DNA of 64,000 bases, taken from NCBI GenBank assembly GCA_958496175.1, contig OY292279.1:1-64000 (forward strand), given 5' to 3'. This stretch comes from Sisyra terminalis. Lineage: Eukaryota; Arthropoda; Insecta; Neuroptera; Sisyridae. The notes beneath the pieces were generated by a model, which saw nothing but the letters and a program-made list of their open reading frames with translations, was not told where the DNA came from and searched no databases. Of the stretch, positions 25,331 through 38,819 are shown in pieces (the first letter of the stretch is position 1; every line of letters starts with the position of its first letter). Both the position numbers and the translations under genes were made by a program.

Positions 25331-26760
25331 ATATTTGCGGTTAATTTTGCGGATATTATTGCGGTTATTTTTGCGGATATCATTGCGGTTATTTTTGCGG
25401 ATATCATTGCGGTTATTTAGCTGTAATATTTGCGGTTATTTTTGCGGATATTATTGCGGTTATTTTTGCGGATATTATTGCGGTTGTTTTTGCGGATATC
25501 ATTGCGGTTATTTTGCTGTAATATTTGCGGTTATTTTTGCGGATATTATTGCGGTTATTTTGCGGTGATATTTGAGGGTATTTTTGCGGATATCATTGCG
25601 GTTATTTTGCGGTGATATTTGCGGTTATTTTTGCGGATATCATGGCGGATATTTTGCTGTAATATTTGCGGTTAATTTTGCGGATATTATTGCGGTTATT
25701 TTTGCGGATATCATTGCGGTTATTTTTGCGGATATCATTGCGGTTATTTAGCTGTAATATTTGCGGTTATTTTTGCGGATATTATTGCGGTTATTTTTGC
25801 GGATATTATTGCGGTTGTTTTTGCGGATATCATTGCGGTTATTCTGCTGTAATATTTGCGGTTATTTTTGCGGATATTATTGCGGTTATTTTGCGGTGAT
25901 ATTTGAGGGTATTTTTGCGGATATCATTGCGGTTATTTTGCGGTGATATTTGCGGTTATTTTTGCGGATATCATGGCGGATATTTTGCTGTAATATTTGC
26001 GGTTAATTTTGCGGATATTATTGCGGTTATTTTTGCGGATATCATTGCGGTTATTTTTGCGGATATCATTGCGGTTATTTAGCTGTAATATTAGCGGTTA
26101 TTTTTGCGGATATTATTGCGGTTATTTTTGCGGATATTATTGCGGTTGTTTTTGCGGATATCATTGCGGTTATTTTGCTGTAATATTTGCGGTTATTTTT
26201 GCGGATATTATTGCGGTTATTTTTGCGGATATTATTGCGGTTATTTTTGCGGATATCATTGCGGTTATTTAGCGGTAACATTTGCGGTTATTTTTGCGGA
26301 TATTATTGCGGTTATTCTTGCGGATATCATTGCGGTTATTTTGCGGTGATATTTGAGGGTATTTTTGCGGATATCATTGCGGTTATTTTGCGGTGATATT
26401 TGCGGTTATTTTTGCGGATATCATGGCGGATATTTTGCTGTAATATTTGCGGTTAATTTTGCGGATATTATTGCGGTTATTTTTGCGGATATCATTGCGG
26501 TTATTTTTGCGGATATCATTGCGGTTATTTAGCTGTAATATTTGCGGTTATTTTTGCGGATATTATTGCGGTTATTTTTGCGGATATTATTGCGGTTGTT
26601 TTTGCGGATATCATTGCGGTTATTTTGCTGTAATATTTGCGGTTATTTTTGCGGATATTATTGCGGTTATTTTTGCGGATATCATTGCGGTTATTTTGCG
26701 GTAATATTTGCGGTTATTTTTGCGGATATTATTGCGGTTATTTTGCTGTAATATTTGCGG
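25326..26760. repeat. 331-bp HOR ladder, three copies plus one expanded copy
   Basis: A unit marked by GGCGGATATTTTGCTG, TTAATTTT, TTTAGCTG, GGTTGTTTTTGC and TTTGAGGGTATTTT starts near 25,326, 25,657, 25,988 and 26,438, giving spacings of 331, 331 and 450. TTTGAGGG lies at 25,571, 25,902 and 26,352. The third copy has gained about 119 bp (four A and one B unit) and has TATTAGCGG near 26,091. The second has TTATTCTGCTG near 25,843. The fourth lacks TTTGAGGG. Confidence 0.87.
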
Positions 26761-27195
26761 TTAATTTTGCGGATATCATTGCGGTTATTTTTGCGGATAT
26801 TATTGCGGTTATTTTGCGGTGATATTTGCGGTTATTTTTGCGGATATCATTGCGGTTATTTTGCGATGATATTTGCGGTTATTTTTGCGGATATCATTGC
26901 GGTTATTTTGCGGTGATATTTGCGGTTATTTTTGCGGATATCATTGCGGTTATTTTTGCGGATATTATTGCGGTTATTTTTGCGGATATTATTGCGGTTA
27001 TTTTTGCGGATATCATTGCGGTTATTTTGCGGTAACATTTGCGGTTATTTTTTGCGGATATTATTGCGGTTATTTTTGCGGATATCATTGCGGTTATTTT
27101 GCGGTGATATTTGCGGTTATTTTTGAGGATATCATTGCGGTTATTTTGCGGTGATATTTGCGGTTATTTTTGCGGATATCATTGCGGTTATTTTG

Positions 27196-30140
27196 CTGTA
27201 ATATTTGCGGTTAATTTTGCGGATATTATTGCGGTTATTTTTGCGGATATCATTGCAGTTATTTTTGCGGATATCATTGCGGTTATTTAGCTGTAATATT
27301 TGCGGTTATTTTTGCGGATATTATTGCGGTTATTTTTGCGAATATTATTGCGGTTGTTATTGCGGATATCATTGCGGTTATTTTGCTGTAATATTTGCGG
27401 TTATTTTTGCGGATATTATTGCGGTTATTTTTGCGGATATCATTGCGGTTATTTTGCTGTAATATTTGCGGTTAATTTTGCGGTTATTATTGCGGTTATT
27501 TTTGCGGATATCATTGCGGTTATTTTTGCGGATATCATTGCGGTTATTTTGCGGTGATATTTGCGGTTATTTTTGCGGATATTATTGCGGTTATTTTTGC
27601 GGATATTATTGCGGTTATTTTTGCGGATATCATTGCGGTTATTTTGCGGTAACATTTGCGGTTATTTTTGCGGATATTATTGCGGTTATTTTTGCGGATA
27701 TCATTGCGGTTATTTTGCGGTGATATTTGCGGTTATTTTTGCGAATATCATTGCGGTTATTTTGCGGTGATATTTGCGGTTATTTTTGCGGATATCATTG
27801 CGGTTATTTTGCGGTGATATTTGCGGTTATTTTTGCGGATATCATTGCGGATATTTTGCGGTAATATTTGCGGTTATTTTTGCGGATATTATTGCGGTTA
27901 TTTTGCTGTAATATTTGCGGTTAATTTTGCGGATATCATTGCGGTTATTTTTGCGGATATTATTGCGGTTATTTTTGCGGATATCATTGCGGTTATTTTG
28001 CGGTGATATTTGCGGTTATTTTTGCGGATATCATTGCGGTTATTTTTGCGGATATTATTGCGGTTATTTTTGCGGATATTATTGCGGTTATTTTTGCGGA
28101 TATCATTGCGGTTATTTAGCGGTAACATTTGCGGTTATTTTTGCGGATATTATTGCGGTTATTTTTGCGGATATCATTGCGGTTATTTTGCGGTGATATT
28201 TGAGGGTATTTTTGCGGATATCATTGCGGTTATTTTGCGGTGATATTTGCGGTTATTTTTGCGGATATCATGGCGGATATTATGCTGTAATATTTGCGGT
28301 TAATTTTGCGGATATTATTGCGGTTATTTTTGCGGATATCATTGCGGTTATTTTTGCGGATATCATTGCGGTTATTTAGCTGTAATATTTGCGGTTATTT
28401 TTGCGGATATTATTGCGGTTATTTTTGCGGATAATATTGCGGTTATTTTTGCGGATATCATTGCGGTTATTTTGCTGTAATATTTGCGGTTAATTTTGCG
28501 GATATTATTGCGGTTATTTTTGCGGATATCATTGCGGTTATTTTTGCGGATATCATTGCGGTTATTTTGCGGTGATATTTGCGGATATTTTTGCGGATAT
28601 CATTGCGGTTATTTTGCTGTAATATTTGCGGTTATTTTTGCGGATATTATTGCGGTTATTTTGGCGGATATCATTGCGGTTATTTTGCTGTAATATTTGC
28701 GGTTAATTTTGCGGATATTATTGCGGTTATTTTTGCGGATATCATTGCAGTTATTTTTGCGGATATCATTGCGGTTATTTAGCTGTAATATTTGCGGTTA
28801 TTTTTGCGGATATTATTGCGGTTATTTTTGCGAATATTATTGCGGTTGTTATTGCGGATATCATTGCGGTTATTTTGTTGTAATATTTGCGGTTATTTTT
28901 GCGGATATTATTGCGGTTATTTTTGCGGATATCATTGCGGTTATTTTGCTGTAATATTTGCGGTTAATTTTGCGGTTATTATTGCGGTTATTTTTGCGGA
29001 TATCATTGCGGTTATTTTTGCGGATATCATTGCGGTTATTTTGCGGTGATATTTGCGGTTATTTTTGCGGATATTATTGCGGTTATTTTTGCGGATATTA
29101 TTGCGGTTATTTTTGCGGATATCATTGCGGTTATTTTGCGGTAACATTTGCGGTTATTTTTGCGGATATTATTGCGGTTATTTTTGCGGATATCATTGCG
29201 GTTATTTTGCGGTGATATTTGCGGTTATTTTTGCGAATATCATTGCGGTTATTTTGCGGTGATATTTGCGGTTATTTTTGCGGATATCATTGCGGTTATT
29301 TTGCGGTGATATTTGCGGTTATTTTTGCGGATATCATTGCGGATATTTTGCGGTAATATTTGCGGTTATTTTTGCGGATATTATTGCGGTTATTTTGCTG
29401 TAATATTTGCGGTTAATTTTGCGGATATCATTGCGGTTATTTTTGCGGATATTATTGCGGTTATTTTTGCGGATATCATTGCGGTTATTTTGCGGTGATA
29501 TTTGCGGTTATTTTTGCGGATATCATTGCGGTTATTTTTGCGGATATTATTGCGGTTATTTTTGCGGATATTATTGCGGTTATTTTTGCGGATATCATTG
29601 CGGTTATTTAGCGGTAACATTTGCGGTTATTTTTGCGGATATTATTGCGGTTATTTTTGCGGATATCATTGCGGTTATTTTGCGGTGATATTTGAGGGTA
29701 TTTTTGCGGATATCATTGCGGTTATTTTGCGGTGATATTTGCGGTTATTTTTGCGGATATCATGGCGGATATTATGCTGTAATATTTGCGGTTAATTTTG
29801 CGGATATTATTGCGGTTATTTTTGCGGATATCATTGCGGTTATTTTTGCGGATATCATTGCGGTTATTTAGCTGTAATATTTGCGGTTATTTTTGCGGAT
29901 ATTATTGCGGTTATTTTTGCGGATAATATTGCGGTTATTTTTGCGGATATCATTGCGGTTATTTTGCTGTAATATTTGCGGTTAATTTTGCGGATATTAT
30001 TGCGGTTATTTTTGCGGATATCATTGCGGTTATTTTGCGGTGATATTTGCGGATATTTTTGCGGATATTATTGCGGTTATTTTTGCGGATATTATTGCGG
30101 TTATTTTTGCGGATATCATTGCGGTTATTTTGCGGTAACA
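27196..30140. repeat. 1492-bp HOR, two copies
   Basis: Copies from about 27,196 and 28,688 keep an offset of 1492. Shared marks include GCGAATATTATT with GGTTGTTATTGC (near 27,340 and 28,832), TTAATTTTGCGGTTATTATT, GCGAATATCATT, TTTAGCGGTAACATT, TTTGAGGG (28,199 and 29,691), GGCGGATATTATGCTG and GGATAATATTGC. A TTTTGTTGTAAT change near 28,876 is private to the second copy. Confidence 0.86.
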
Positions 30141-30880
30141 TTTGCGGTTATTTTTGCGGATATTATTGCGGTTATTTTTGCGGATATCATTGCGGTTATT
30201 TAGCGGTGATATTTGCGGTTATTTTTGCGAATATCATTGCGGTTATTTTGCGGTGATATTTGCGGTTATTTTTGCGGATATCATTGCGGTTATTTTGCGG
30301 TGATATTTGCGGTTATTTTTGCGGATATCCTTGCGGTTATTTTGCGGTAATATTTGCGGTTATTTTTGCGGATATTATTGCGGTTATTTTGCTGTAATTT
30401 TTGCGGTTAATTTTGCGGATATCATTGCGGTTATTTTTGCGGATATTATTGCGGTTATTTTTGCGGATATCATTGCGGTTATTTTGCGGTGATATTTGCG
30501 GTTATTTTTGCGGATATCATTGCGGTTATTTTTGCGGATATTATTGCGGTTATTTTTGCGGATATTATTGCGGTTATTTTTGCGGATATCATTGCGGTTA
30601 TTTAGCGGTAACATTTGCGGTTATTTTTGCGGATATTATTGCGGTTATTTTTGCGGATATCATTGCGGTTATTTTGCGGTGATATTTGAGGGTATTTTTG
30701 CGGATATCATTGCGGTTATTTTGCGGTGATATTTGCGGTTATTTTTGCGGATATCATGGCGGATATTTTGCTGTAATATTTGCGGTTAATTTTGCGGATA
30801 TTATTGCGGTTATTTTTGCGGATATCATTGCGGTTATTTTTGCGGATATCATTGCGGTTATTTAGCTGTAATATTTGCGG
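30020..30880. repeat. Third, shortened copy of the 1492-bp HOR (offset 994 bp)
   Basis: Sequence from about 30,030 repeats that from 29,036 at 994 bp. TTTGAGGG is at 30,685 against 29,691. Private changes are GGATATTTTTGC near 30,053, ATATCCTTGCGG near 30,328 and TTTGCTGTAATTTTTGC near 30,390. Similarity fades past 30,880, where the 4.2 kb HOR takes over. Confidence 0.82.
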
Positions 30881-33800
30881 TTATTTTTGCGGATATTATT
30901 GCGATTATTTTTGCGGATATTATTGCGGTTGTTTTTGCGGATATCATTGCGGTTATTTTGCTGTAATATTTGCGGTTATTTTTGCGGATATTATTGCGGT
31001 TATTTTTGCGGATATCATTGCGGTTATTTTGCGGTGATATTTGCGGTTATTTTTGCGGATATCATTGCGGTTATTTTGCGGTGATATTTGCGGTTATTTT
31101 TGCGGATATCATTGCGGGTATTTTGCGGTGATATTTGCGGTTATTTTTGCGGTTATTTTGCGGTGATATTTGCGGTTATTTTTGCGGATATTATTGCGGT
31201 TATTTTGCGGTAATATTTGCGGTTATTTTTGCGGATATTATTGCGGTTATTTTTGCGGATATCATTGCGGTTATTTTTGCGGATATCATTGCGGTTATTT
31301 TGCGGTAATATTTGCGGTTATTTTTGCGGATATCATTGCGGTTATTTTGCGGTAATATTTGCGGTTATTTTTGCGGATATCATTGCGGTTATTTTTGCGG
31401 ATATCATTGCGGTTATTTTTGCGGATATTATTGCGGTTATTTTTGCGGATATCATTGCGGTTATTTTTGCGGATATCATTGCGGTTATTTTGCGGTGATA
31501 TTTGCGGTTATTTTTGCGGATATCATTGCGGTTATTTTGCGGTGATATTTGCGGTTATTTTTGCGGATATCATTGCGGTTATTTTGCGGTAATATTTGCG
31601 GTTATTTTTGCGGATATCATTGCGGTTATTTTTGCGGATATTATTGCGGTTATTTTTGCGGATATCATTGCGGTTATTTTGCGGTAATATTTGCGGTTAT
31701 TTTTGCGGATATCATTGCGGTTATTTTTGCGGATATCATTGCGGTTATTTTGCGGCGATATTTGCGGTTATTTTTGCGGATATCATTGCGGTTATTTTGC
31801 GGTAGTATTTGCGGTTATTTTTGCGGATATTATTGCGGTTATTTTGCTGTAATATTTGCGGTTATTTTTGCGGATATCATTGCGGTTATTTTTGCGGATA
31901 TCATTGCGGTTATTTTGCGGTAATATTTGCGGTTATTTTTGCGAATATCATTGCGGTTATTTTGCGGTGATATTTGCGGTTATTTTTGCGGATATTATTG
32001 CGGTTATTTTTGCGGATATCATTGCGGTTATTTTGCGGTAATATTTGCGGTTATTTTTGCGGATATCATTGCGGTTATTTTTGCGGATATTATTGCGGTT
32101 ATTTTTGCGGATATCATTGCGGTTATTTTTGCGGATATCATTGCGGTTATTTTTGCGGATATCATTGCGGTTATTTTGCGGTAATATTTGCGGTTATTTT
32201 TGCGGATATCATTGCGGTTATTTTGCGGTAACATTTGCGGTTATTTTTGCGGATATTATTTCGGTTATTTTTGCGGATATCATTGCGGTTATTTTGCGGT
32301 GATATTTGCGGTTATTTTTGCGGATATCATTGCGGTTATTTAGCGGTGATATTTGCGGTTATTTTTGCGGATATCATTGCGGTTATTTTGCGGTAATATT
32401 TGCGGTTATTTTTGCGGATATTATTGCGGTTATTTTGGCGGATATCATTGCGGTTATTTTGCGGTGATATTTGTGGTTATTTTTGCGGATATCATTGCGG
32501 TTATTTTTGCGGATATCATTGCGGTTATTTTTGCGGATATCATTGCGGTTATTTTGCGGTGATATTTGCGGTTATTTTTGCGGATATTATTGCGGTTATT
32601 TTTGCGGATATCTTTGCGGCTATTTTGCTGTAATATTTGCGGTTAATTTTGCGGATATTATTGCGGTTATTTTTGCGGATATTATTGCGGTTATTTTTGC
32701 GGATATCATTGCGGTTATTTTGCGGTGATATTTGCGGTTATTTTTGCGGATATCATTGCGGTTATTTTTGCGGATATCATTGCGGTTATTTTGCGGTGAT
32801 ATTTGCGGTTATTTTTGCGGATATCATTGCGGTTGTTTTGCGGTAATATTTGCGGTTATTTTTGCGGATATTATTGCGGCTATTTTGGCGGATATCATTG
32901 CGGTTATTTTGCGGTGATATTTGCGGTTATTTTAGCGGATATCATTGCGGTTATTTTGCGGTGATATTTGCGGTTATTTTTGCGGAAATCATTGCGGTTA
33001 TTTTGCGGTAATATTTGCGGTTATTTTTGCGGATATCATTGCGGTTATTTTGCGGTGATATTTGCGGTTATTTTTGCGGATATCATTGCGGTTATTTGGC
33101 GGTGATATTTGCGGTTATTTATGCGTATATCATTGCGATTATTTTTGCGGATATTATTGCGGTTATTTTTGCGGATATCATTGCGGTTATTTTGCGGTAA
33201 TATTTGCGGTTATTTTTGCGGATATTATTGCGGTTATTTTGCGGTAATATTTGCGGTTATTTTTGCGGATATCATTGCGGTTATTTTTGCGGATATTATT
33301 GCGGTTATTTTTGCGGATATCATTGCGGTTATTTTGCGGTAACATTTGCGGTTATTTTTGCGGATATTATTGCGGTTATTTTTGCGGATATCATTGCGGT
33401 TATTTTGCGGATATCATTGCGGTTATTTTTGCGGATATCATTGCTGTTATTTTGCGGATATATTTGCGGTTATTTTTGCGGATATCATTGCGGTTATTTT
33501 GCGGTGATATTTGCGGTTATTTTTGCGGATATCATTGCGGTTATTTTGCGGTGATATTTGCGGTTATTATTGCGGATATCATTGCGGTTATTTTGCGGTG
33601 ATATGTGCGGTTATTTTTGGGTATATCATTGCGGTTATTTTTGCGGATATTATTGCGGTTATTTTTGCGGATATCATTGCGGTTATTTTGCGGTAATATT
33701 TGCGGTTATTTTTGAGGATATTATTGCGGGTATTTTGCTGTAATATTTGCGGTTAATTTTGCGGATATCATTGCGTTTATTTTTGCGGATATTATTGCGG

Positions 33801-34359
33801 CTATTTTTGCGGATATCATTGCGGATATTTTGCGGTGATATTTGCGGTTATTTTGGCGGATATCATTGCGGTTATTTTTGCGGATATTATTGCGGTTATT
33901 TTTGCGGATATCATTGCGGTTATTTGGCGGGAACATTTGCGGTTATTTTTGCGGATATTATTGCGGTTATTTTTGCGGATATCTTTGCGGTAATTTTGCT
34001 GTAATATTTGCGGTTAATTTTGCGGATATTATTGCGGTTATTTTTGCGGATATCATTGCGGTTATTTTTGCGGATATCATTGCGGTTATTTTGCGGTAAC
34101 ATTTGCGGTTATTTTTGCGGATATTATTGCGGTTATTTTGCGGTAATATTAACGGTTATTTTTGCGGACATTATTGCGGTTATTTTTGCGGATATCTTAG
34201 CGGTTATTTTGCTGTAATATTTGCGGTTAATTTTGTGGATATTATTGCGGTTATTTTTGCGGATATCTTTGCGGTTAATTTGCTGTAATATTATCGGTTA
34301 ATTTTGCGGATATTATTGCGGATATTTTTGCGGATATCATTGCGGTTATTTTTGCGGAT
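30600..34359. repeat. 4.2 kb HOR, copy I
   Basis: Matches about 34,799-38,558 at a constant offset of 4199. Marks include TTTGAGGG (30,685/34,884), TTGCGATTATTTTTGC (near 30,899/35,098), ATTGCGGGTATTTTGCGG (near 31,114/35,313), GCGGCGATATT (near 31,754/35,953), GCGGTAGTATT (31,798/35,997), ATTATTTCGG, TTTATGCGTATATC, ATATGTGCGG, TTTTTGGGTATATC, GGCGGGAACATT and ATATTAACGG. The constant offset over nearly 3.8 kb means no net length change since duplication. Confidence 0.88.
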
Positions 34360-34848
34360 ATTATTGCGGTTATTTTTGCGGATATCATTGCGGTTATTTT
34401 GCGGTAATATTTGCGGTTATTTTTGCGGATATTATTGCGGGTATTTTGCTGTAATATTTGCGGTTAATTTTGCGGATATCATTGCGTTTATTTTTGCGGA
34501 TATTATTGCGGCTATTTTTGCGGATATCATTGCGGATATTTTGCGGTGATATTTGCGGTTATTTTGGCGGATATCATTGCGGTTATTTTTGCGGATATTA
34601 TTGCGGTTATTTTTGCGGATATCATTGCGGTTATTTGGCGGGAACATTTGCGGTTATTTTTGCGGATATTATTGCGGTTATTTTTGCGGATATCTTTGCG
34701 GTAATTTTGCTGTAATATTTGCGGTTAATTTTGCGGATATTATTGCGGTTATTTTTGCGGATATCATTGCGGTTATTTTTGCGGATATCATTGCGGTTAT
34801 TTTGCGGTAACATTTGCGGTTATTTTTGCGGATATTATTGCGGTTATT
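33630..34848. repeat. Direct duplication of about 500 bp, offset 711 bp
   Basis: The segment 33,630-34,137 recurs at 34,341-34,848. It carries GCGGGTATTTTGCTG, ATTGCGTTTATTTTTGC, GCGGCTATTTTTGC, GGCGGGAACATT and GGTAATTTTGCTG. The first copy has TGAGGATATT near 33,713 where the second has TGCGGATATT. The second copy forms the junction into 4.2 kb copy II. Confidence 0.85.
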
Positions 34849-37800
34849 TTTGCGGATATCATTGCGGTTATTTTGCGGTGATATTTGAGGGTATTTTTGC
34901 GGATATCATTGCGGTTATTTTGCGGTGATATTTGCGGTTATTTTTGCGGATATCATGGCGGATATTTTGCTGTAATATTTGCGGTTAATTTTGCGGATAT
35001 TATTGCGGTTATTTTTGCGGATATCATTGCGGTTATTTTTGCGGATATCATTGCGGTTATTTAGCTGTAATATTTGCGGTTATTTTTGCGGATATTATTG
35101 CGATTATTTTTGCGGATATTATTGCGGTTGTTTTTGCGGATATCATTGCGGTTATTTTGCTGTAATATTTGCGGTTATTTTTGCGGATATTATTGCGGTT
35201 ATTTTTGCGGATATCATTGCGGTTATTTTGCGGTGATATTTGCGGTTATTTTTGCGGATATCATTGCGGTTATTTTGCGGTGATATTTGCGGTTATTTTT
35301 GCGGATATCATTGCGGGTATTTTGCGGTGATATTTGCGGTTATTTTTGCGGTTATTTTGCGGTGATATTTGCGGTTATTTTTGCGGATATTATTGCGGTT
35401 ATTTTGCGGTAATATTTGCGGTTATTTTTGCGGATATTATTGCGGTTATTTTTGCGGATATCATTGCGGTTATTTTTGCGGATATCATTGCGGTTATTTT
35501 GCGGTAATATTTGCGGTTATTTTTGCGGATATCATTGCGGTTATTTTGCGGTAATATTTGCGGTTATTTTTGCGGATATCATTGCGGTTATTTTTGCGGA
35601 TATCATTGCGGTTATTTTTGCGGATATTATTGCGGTTATTTTTGCGGATATCATTGCGGTTATTTTTGCGGATATCATTGCGGTTATTTTGCGGTGATAT
35701 TTGCGGTTATTTTTGCGGATATCATTGCGGTTATTTTGCGGTGATATTTGCGGTTATTTTTGCGGATATCATTGCGGTTATTTTGCGGTAATATTTGCGG
35801 TTATTTTTGCGGATATCATTGCGGTTATTTTTGCGGATATTATTGCGGTTATTTTTGCGGATATCATTGCGGTTATTTTGCGGTAATATTTGCGGTTATT
35901 TTTGCGGATATCATTGCGGTTATTTTTGCGGATATCATTGCGGTTATTTTGCGGCGATATTTGCGGTTATTTTTGCGGATATCATTGCGGTTATTTTGCG
36001 GTAGTATTTGCGGTTATTTTTGCGGATATTATTGCGGTTATTTTGCTGTAATATTTGCGGTTATTTTTGCGGATATCATTGCGGTTATTTTTGCGGATAT
36101 CATTGCGGTTATTTTGCGGTAATATTTGCGGTTATTTTTGCGAATATCATTGCGGTTATTTTGCGGTGATATTTGCGGTTATTTTTGCGGATATTATTGC
36201 GGTTATTTTTGCGGATATCATTGCGGTTATTTTGCGGTAATATTTGCGGTTATTTTTGCGGATATCATTGCGGTTATTTTTGCGGATATTATTGCGGTTA
36301 TTTTTGCGGATATCATTGCGGTTATTTTTGCGGATATCATTGCGGTTATTTTTGCGGATATCATTGCGGTTATTTTGCGGTAATATTTGCGGTTATTTTT
36401 GCGGATATCATTGCGGTTATTTTGCGGTAACATTTGCGGTTATTTTTGCGGATATTATTTCGGTTATTTTTGCGGATATCATTGCGGTTATTTTGCGGTG
36501 ATATTTGCGGTTATTTTTGCGGATATCATTGCGGTTATTTAGCGGTGATATTTGCGGTTATTTTTGCGGATATCATTGCGGTTATTTTGCGGTAATATTT
36601 GCGGTTATTTTTGCGGATATTATTGCGGTTATTTTGGCGGATATCATTGCGGTTATTTTGCGGTGATATTTGTGGTTATTTTTGCGGATATCATTGCGGT
36701 TATTTTTGCGGATATCATTGCGGTTATTTTTGCGGATATCATTGCGGTTATTTTGCGGTGATATTTGCGGTTATTTTTGCGGATATTATTGCGGTTATTT
36801 TTGCGGATATCTTTGCGGCTATTTTGCTGTAATATTTGCGGTTAATTTTGCGGATATTATTGCGGTTATTTTTGCGGATATTATTGCGGTTATTTTTGCG
36901 GATATCATTGCGGTTATTTTGCGGTGATATTTGCGGTTATTTTTGCGGATATCATTGCGGTTATTTTTGCGGATATCATTGCGGTTATTTTGCGGTGATA
37001 TTTGCGGTTATTTTTGCGGATATCATTGCGGTTGTTTTGCGGTAATATTTGCGGTTATTTTTGCGGATATTATTGCGGCTATTTTGGCGGATATCATTGC
37101 GGTTATTTTGCGGTGATATTTGCGGTTATTTTAGCGGATATCATTGCGGTTATTTTGCGGTGATATTTGCGGTTATTTTTGCGGAAATCATTGCGGTTAT
37201 TTTGCGGTAATATTTGCGGTTATTTTTGCGGATATCATTGCGGTTATTTTGCGGTGATATTTGCGGTTATTTTTGCGGATATCATTGCGGTTATTTGGCG
37301 GTGATATTTGCGGTTATTTATGCGTATATCATTGCGATTATTTTTGCGGATATTATTGCGGTTATTTTTGCGGATATCATTGCGGTTATTTTGCGGTAAT
37401 ATTTGCGGTTATTTTTGCGGATATTATTGCGGTTATTTTGCGGTAATATTTGCGGTTATTTTTGCGGATATCATTGCGGTTATTTTTGCGGATATTATTG
37501 CGGTTATTTTTGCGGATATCATTGCGGTTATTTTGCGGTAACATTTGCGGTTATTTTTGCGGATATTATTGCGGTTATTTTTGCGGATATCATTGCGGTT
37601 ATTTTGCGGATATCATTGCGGTTATTTTTGCGGATATCATTGCTGTTATTTTGCGGATATATTTGCGGTTATTTTTGCGGATATCATTGCGGTTATTTTG
37701 CGGTGATATTTGCGGTTATTTTTGCGGATATCATTGCGGTTATTTTGCGGTGATATTTGCGGTTATTATTGCGGATATCATTGCGGTTATTTTGCGGTGA

Positions 37801-38558
37801 TATGTGCGGTTATTTTTGGGTATATCATTGCGGTTATTTTTGCGGATATTATTGCGGTTATTTTTGCGGATATCATTGCGGTTATTTTGCGGTAATATTT
37901 GCGGTTATTTTTGCGGATATTATTGCGGGTATTTTGCTGTAATATTTGCGGTTAATTTTGCGGATATCATTGCGTTTATTTTTGCGGATATTATTGCGGC
38001 TATTTTTGCGGATATCATTGCGGATATTTTGCGGTGATATTTGCGGTTATTTTGGCGGATATCATTGCGGTTATTTTTGCGGATATTATTGCGGTTATTT
38101 TTGCGGATATCATTGCGGTTATTTGGCGGGAACATTTGCGGTTATTTTTGCGGATATTATTGCGGTTATTTTTGCGGATATCTTTGCGGTAATTTTGCTG
38201 TAATATTTGCGGTTAATTTTGCGGATATTATTGCGGTTATTTTTGCGGATATCATTGCGGTTATTTTTGCGGATATCATTGCGGTTATTTTGCGGTAACA
38301 TTTGCGGTTATTTTTGCGGATATTATTGCGGTTATTTTGCGGTAATATTAACGGTTATTTTTGCGGACATTATTGCGGTTATTTTTGCGGATATCTTAGC
38401 GGTTATTTTGCTGTAATATTTGCGGTTAATTTTGTGGATATTATTGCGGTTATTTTTGCGGATATCTTTGCGGTTAATTTGCTGTAATATTATCGGTTAA
38501 TTTTGCGGATATTATTGCGGATATTTTTGCGGATATCATTGCGGTTATTTTTGCGGAT
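34799..38558. repeat. 4.2 kb HOR, copy II
   Basis: Near-identical to copy I at an offset of 4199, including ATATTAACGG near 38,347 and TTATCGGTTAATTTTGC near 38,491. Its right half, from about 36,391, is also the start of the 10.7 kb super-repeat and recurs from about 47,161. Confidence 0.88.
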
Positions 38559-38819
38559 ATCATTGCGGTTATTTTGCTGTAATATTTGCGGATATTTTTG
38601 CGGATATTATTGCGGTTAATTTTGCGGATATTATTGCGGTTATTTTTGCGGATATCATTGCGGTTATTTTGCTGTAATATTTGCGGTTATTTTTGCGGAT
38701 ATCTTTGCGGTTATTTTGCTGTAATATTTGCGGTTAATTTTGCGGATATTATTGCGGTTATTTTTGCGGATATCATTGCGGTTATTTTTGCGGATATCAT
38801 TGCGGTTATTTTGCGGTGA

